From Flammula alnicola (Eukaryota; Basidiomycota; Agaricomycetes; Agaricales; Strophariaceae): 64,000 nucleotides of DNA. The stretch is from positions 1 to 64,000 of the forward strand of contig JADNRV010000268.1 in assembly GCA_015499995.1 (NCBI GenBank). Reading direction: 5' to 3'. The translations under genes were made by a program, and so were the position numbers. Below, piece by piece: positions 60,361-64,000 of this stretch; the first letter of the stretch is position 1, and the number at the start of each line of letters is the position of its first letter. The notes beneath the pieces were generated by a model. That model was not told the origin of the DNA. It worked only from the letters and a program-made list of their open reading frames with translations, and ran no database searches.

Positions 60361-61602
60361 TCATCTGGTGTACATGATGACATACACAGGAAGGATGGCG
60401 TCGGCAAACGGGACAAAAAGTGATTCTTCCTCCGAAGACTAGAAGAAATTTAGTACATATCTCAAGTGGACGAAGCAGACGAACGACCTACCTCATCAGC
60501 TCCGATCTGCGATGGCTCGACAACGACGTCACAGGCGATCACGACACGGTAAGGCGAGGATGTGCAAGACGTCGCAAAACGATCGGCCAGAGCTGGATTT
60601 CGATACGAATATATGCCATCTCCAAACCTTGCCCAACCCAGTAAGAGTCGTTTTTATACATGGAAGAGACGTAAGCTGACTCACCTGCCATTGTTGTAGC
60701 TCACGCCGAATGCGAATGACTTGAAAGATGATTTCACTATTGCGCAGATACCGCATGACTTGAAGTTACACAGTGTCGGCTCTTTGGAACCCAGGTCGCA
60801 AATGCATTGCGAGCTGTGGAAACTCCGTACTTCTTCGAATTTCGGATTTGCCGCCCTATTCTCATCGGTCAACGACGTTCTTTACAAATCTTAGGAGAAG
60901 CTCGCCTGTATTGATCGTGGCGCGCTCGAGCATCACGAGGAAGAATAATTTCGTAAACCTTTTCGAAGGATGGAGCAGTCTTCGGTGAGTCCCATTCGCT
61001 CATGAATTGTGTTCTTACTGTCAACGCGAATTCAGGATTGTATATTTTACATATAAACTCGTCACCTACAGTTTTTGAACAACTTGGCGTCTGGATTCAA
61101 CTCCCGTAATTGTGGTTCTGCACAAATGCGGCGGTCGCAGGTGATACACATCGTACCAACCATCCGAGGTTGAGTTTTACACAGGTCGCATCCCTCAACT
61201 TGGCCCAGGCGTACGCCCTCCCTGTGGCAAAAGGTTATGGTCAGAACCGCACGAATCTGAACTTTCATATCGGTGACTTACTTCGCATGAACCTCTGAGC
61301 AGAAGTTGGCGAAGGCAGGCTTGCCTGTCGCGCGACATCCACGAAGCATGCAAGCAGCTGGGCTGGGACCCGACCCATTTCTTGCGCAGCTCCTGCTGCA
61401 ATACGGGTGCTTGAAGCCATTTTCGACGAACTTGGGCTTCTTGCCACAGATCTTCCGCAAGAAACATGATAAGCGAACCGCCCACCGAAAAAAAAGCTGA
61501 ATGAAAAGGACGTACCTCACAGAGGTCAACTTGAGCAGGAACGAGAGTCTTAACCCGGTTGTTGGATCCCCAGTGAACGACATTTTTTATCATTGAGGCC
61601 AT
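60361..61602 (-). CDS. PARP-like protein with zinc knuckles and an altered triad (gene B)
   Basis: Exons 61516-61602, 61282-61451, 61066-61221, 60906-60998, 60685-60855, 60492-60627 and 60361-60438 join to 296 residues in a single frame. Cysteine modules: CEICGKKPKFVENGFKHPYC with CARN, CMLRGCRATGKPAFANFCS, and CDLCKTQPRMVGTMCITC. The PARP-like part reads APSFEKVYEIILPRDARAR, RSFHSSQCICDLGS, LCNFKSCGICAIVKSSF, RFGDGIYSYRNPALADRFA and ESLFVPFADAILPVYVIMY. The His and Tyr positions are kept (FHS, GIYS), but the residue aligned with the catalytic Glu is Ser, with Glu one place earlier. It may be a different activity or a binding protein. The donor at 60905 is GC. It is convergent with gene A, 141 bases apart. 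Confidence 0.75.
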
Positions 61603-61849
61603 GATGGGGTGCGGATTTGAGGAAAGGAAATGAGACACGGCGCTTTGATATCAGGACCGTTTAAAGATCGCACGACAGCCTCGTGAGAAGCACGCACCAA
61701 CCTCGTTGCTGCAGTTAGAAAGCGATGCCGTCAAGGCGTGTTGAACGCATCGATGGGACGGGTGTCGACATCTCTTTAAAAATCCGTCCATTGATCCTTT
61801 TTCTTCTCCAAATCACTAATCATCCGGCATTTAGGTATTGTCGTCTGCG

Positions 61850-63690
61850 ATGACTTCCCATATCCCTCTAGCGCTGTCGATTCTGGGAACATTGGCCAGC
61901 CATTATCCCTTGGGGTCGCTGACCCAAAAGGCTGCGCCGCCTCCGCCACCAAGTGTGGCCCCCTCAGGTCCTGCTCAGAGCACGACCAATGGAACTGCAG
62001 CTTCCGCGCCGGTACAGGTTTCGGCACCCCAACCTTCAACGAACCCAAACGGAGTAACTTCGAGCACGAACAGCACTTTGGGTACCAATCCTCCGACAAC
62101 TAATTCTGTTGCCCTTTGCGAGGTAGGCGCTATTCAAGTTATCATGCTGACAGCCCTAATCTATGAGATAGGTCTGTCAACTCCGTCCAAAGCACTTTGA
62201 CGGAACGAAGACACACCCATACTGCAGTAAGACTTGTGCAAACAAGAAACTTAACGGTAAAGGCGCCCAAACAGGATCGAGTGCGGCCTCCGGAAATCCA
62301 GCAAACTGCGATGTAAGTGTGTTCACAGAATCGGAGAAGTTCGATTCTCATCCTAGGCGTCATTCAGTTCTGCCACAACAGGCCCAAATATTCAGATGGC
62401 ACGAAGACCCACGACTACTGCAGCAAAGCTTGTGCGCGGAGCGCAAACGGTCCACAGAGGAAGCCAACTTCTGGCGGCCCACCAGCAAATGGTAGGGCAT
62501 CTGACTCTTCATGAAGCGAAGTTCCATCTGACGCTCGTTCAGCTGTGTGTCAAGCGCCCGGATGCCAAAACCCCCCTCACTCAGGCGGTCACGATTACTG
62601 TTCAATGGCGCATAAGACGTTCGTTATCGATGTAATGTTTTCATGTTCGAAAGACTGACCTTGACTAACAGTCTCGGAGAAAGTCTGTGCCTCATGTGTT
62701 TGCAAGCTCCAAAGATGGCCAACTCCCATTTCTGCAGCCAGACCTGCATCGATGACGCCGAAAGCAAAGGGCCGATGATCCTCGAAGTGCCTGCAGGCCA
62801 TGTCACGTTCAAGAGCGGTACGTCGAATCTGGTGTTCCTCCAGTTATTTTCTGACGAAAGATGCATAGTGGTCGATCAATTCAAAGCATCATGGAGACAC
62901 GTTGGAACGGTCTGCCCACCTGTGAAACGCGTGTACAAGATCCAAGCCCCTCCGGCCTCCCTCGCTGCCTACAACACTTATAAGTAAAACACTTCGCTGC
63001 GTTTCTTGATTGTGAATGACCGAGGATTGAATCTACAGGGCTGCAGTCGAGGCGCGTGGTCACTTCGCAACTACTGGGCGTTCTGAAGGTAATGAGAACC
63101 GCCGTTGGCATGGCACGCGTCGCGTCTGCAATCTAGGAGATAAAGGACATACCCAGTTCTGCTCCGCGCCTAACTGTTCCCTCTGCTGCATCATCCGCAC
63201 GTCTTACGATATTTCCCTCTGGGGAAAGAAGACCGGCTGGGGAAGGTGCGTCCATGCATAATGGCGATCCTGGCTGGGTGACAAAACTCCAAAAAAACAG
63301 GTTCGGCAAAGGAATTTATACGTCGTCCACGTCTTCAAAGTCAGTAACTGCCTTCTCTCCGCAAAATATTCCGTGACGGTTGTTCCAGGTCGAATGATTA
63401 CTCTCATAATGATTGCAAATCGTCCTTGAAGGCCATCCTCCTGAACAAAGTCGTTGTCGGAAAAGGGTGCAAGTTGATACAGGATAACACTTCATTAACA
63501 GCTCCACCTGCAGGATTCGATTCGGTGAGTAACATCTCTTTTGAATCCAAAAAAAGGTCTCTCACATGCGCTTGTGGCGTTGCGTGATCAGGTGCTGGCT
63601 GAAAAAGGAGGAAGCTTGAACTATGACGAGCTCGTTGTTTACGCCAACGACGCCATTCGGCCGTCTTTCCTCGTCATGTACGAGCCGTAG
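61850..63690 (+). CDS. PARP-like ADP-ribosyltransferase with four zinc-knuckle modules (gene C)
   Basis: Ten exons (61850-62122, 62172-62312, 62368-62491, 62543-62618, 62672-62817, 62869-62983, 63039-63245, 63301-63339, 63389-63524, 63592-63690) join to 451 residues. An Ala/Pro/Ser-rich start is followed by modules CEVCQLRPKHF...HPYCSKTC, CDFCHNRPKYS...HDYCSKAC, CQAPGCQNPPHSGGHDYCS and CLMCLQAPKMANSHFCSQTC. Then comes the PARP-like domain: PPVKRVYKIQAPPASLAAYN, RRWHGTRRVCNLGDKG (H), CSAPNCSLCCIIRTSYDI, RFGKGIYTSSTSSKSNDY (Y), and GSLNYDELVVYANDAIRPSF (E). The H-Y-E triad is intact. Each module sits largely in its own exon, so exon shuffling could have built the array. It is head to head with gene B (247 bases between start codons). 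Confidence 0.88.
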
Positions 63691-64000
63691 ACTGTCTCTA
63701 ATATCCGTATCAGTTGTCTTCGAGGGTATAACCTTCTCGCAGGCTATTTATTATAACTTATACGTGCATACGAGCACTGAACAATTGATAAGAAAATTTT
63801 ATTGTCCAATTTCACGATCACAGGCAGTACTTGTGCCTAGTTCAACTTCAGCTTCATATTTCGAAATAGAGGGTGACAATACTCAATTGAAAGGCATGGA
63901 ACTCGGTTTATTTGCTTGCAGGTAACCGTCGAGGTAACCTCAATGCAAAGGGAACGATACGGTTCCTACAGCATATCGCGCTGACTGCCAGGCCAGCCAC
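63691..64000. other. 3' flank to window end
   Basis: No gene recognised. The text 63751-63925 is AT-rich. Confidence 0.5.

Noticed and set aside
62492..62542. In-frame stop in PARP-like gene C at about 62513
   Set aside because: A 51-base intron (donor GTAGGG at 62492, acceptor TTCAG ending 62542) removes it and restores the cysteine module that follows.

Overview
The window is nuclear DNA of a filamentous basidiomycete, probably an Agaricomycete. The genes are split by many short introns of about 50 bases. They include typical basidiomycete families: a DUF2415/WD40-type protein, SRPK-like kinase paralogues, a GMC oxidoreductase and an AIG1-like G-domain protein. No species can be named from sequence alone.

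Layout. 1-3.8 kb is gene-poor: an off-edge gene fragment, a palindromic cluster and a GC-rich repetitive tract. 3.8-27.4 kb is dominated by an inverted segmental duplication. Arm B (about 23140-27401) holds the 3' end of the DUF2415 gene, a kinase-fold gene, an unrecognised gene and the first exon of RAI1. Arm A (about 3784-17070) holds the same content inverted, with RAI1 cut short. Arm A was then hit twice: by a miniature LTR element (5957-6981, 5-bp target duplication) and by an 8.4-kb element (7100-15520) with short terminal inverted repeats and two inverted arms of about 3 kb. Both empty sites survive in arm B. A long tRNA-headed SINE (17207-18082) and the intact DUF2415 gene (19509-23070) lie between the arms.

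27.2-55.3 kb is a more ordinary gene region: RAI1 (with an apparent +1 frameshift in exon 1), a GMC oxidoreductase, a G-domain GTPase with coiled coil, a multi-pass membrane protein, ATM1, a TPR protein, PGS1, a small acidic protein, a small membrane protein, COQ4 and a C2H2 zinc-finger protein. ATM1, PGS1 and COQ4 are all mitochondrial. Gene-poor gaps lie at 47.7-49.6 and 50.3-52.9 kb.

55.8-63.7 kb holds what I consider the most interesting content: five contiguous genes with an ADP-ribosylation theme. In order they are a zinc-knuckle protein, a NADAR-domain protein, a minimal PARP-like protein, a PARP-like protein with an altered triad, and a PARP-like protein with four zinc-knuckle modules. 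Exon models for all five were joined by hand and keep an open frame throughout. The putative writer (PARP fold) and putative eraser (NADAR; this family is known to act on ADP-ribosylated guanine bases) side by side, with a shared cysteine-rich module, suggest a fungal ADP-ribosyl modification system. That functional link is inference.
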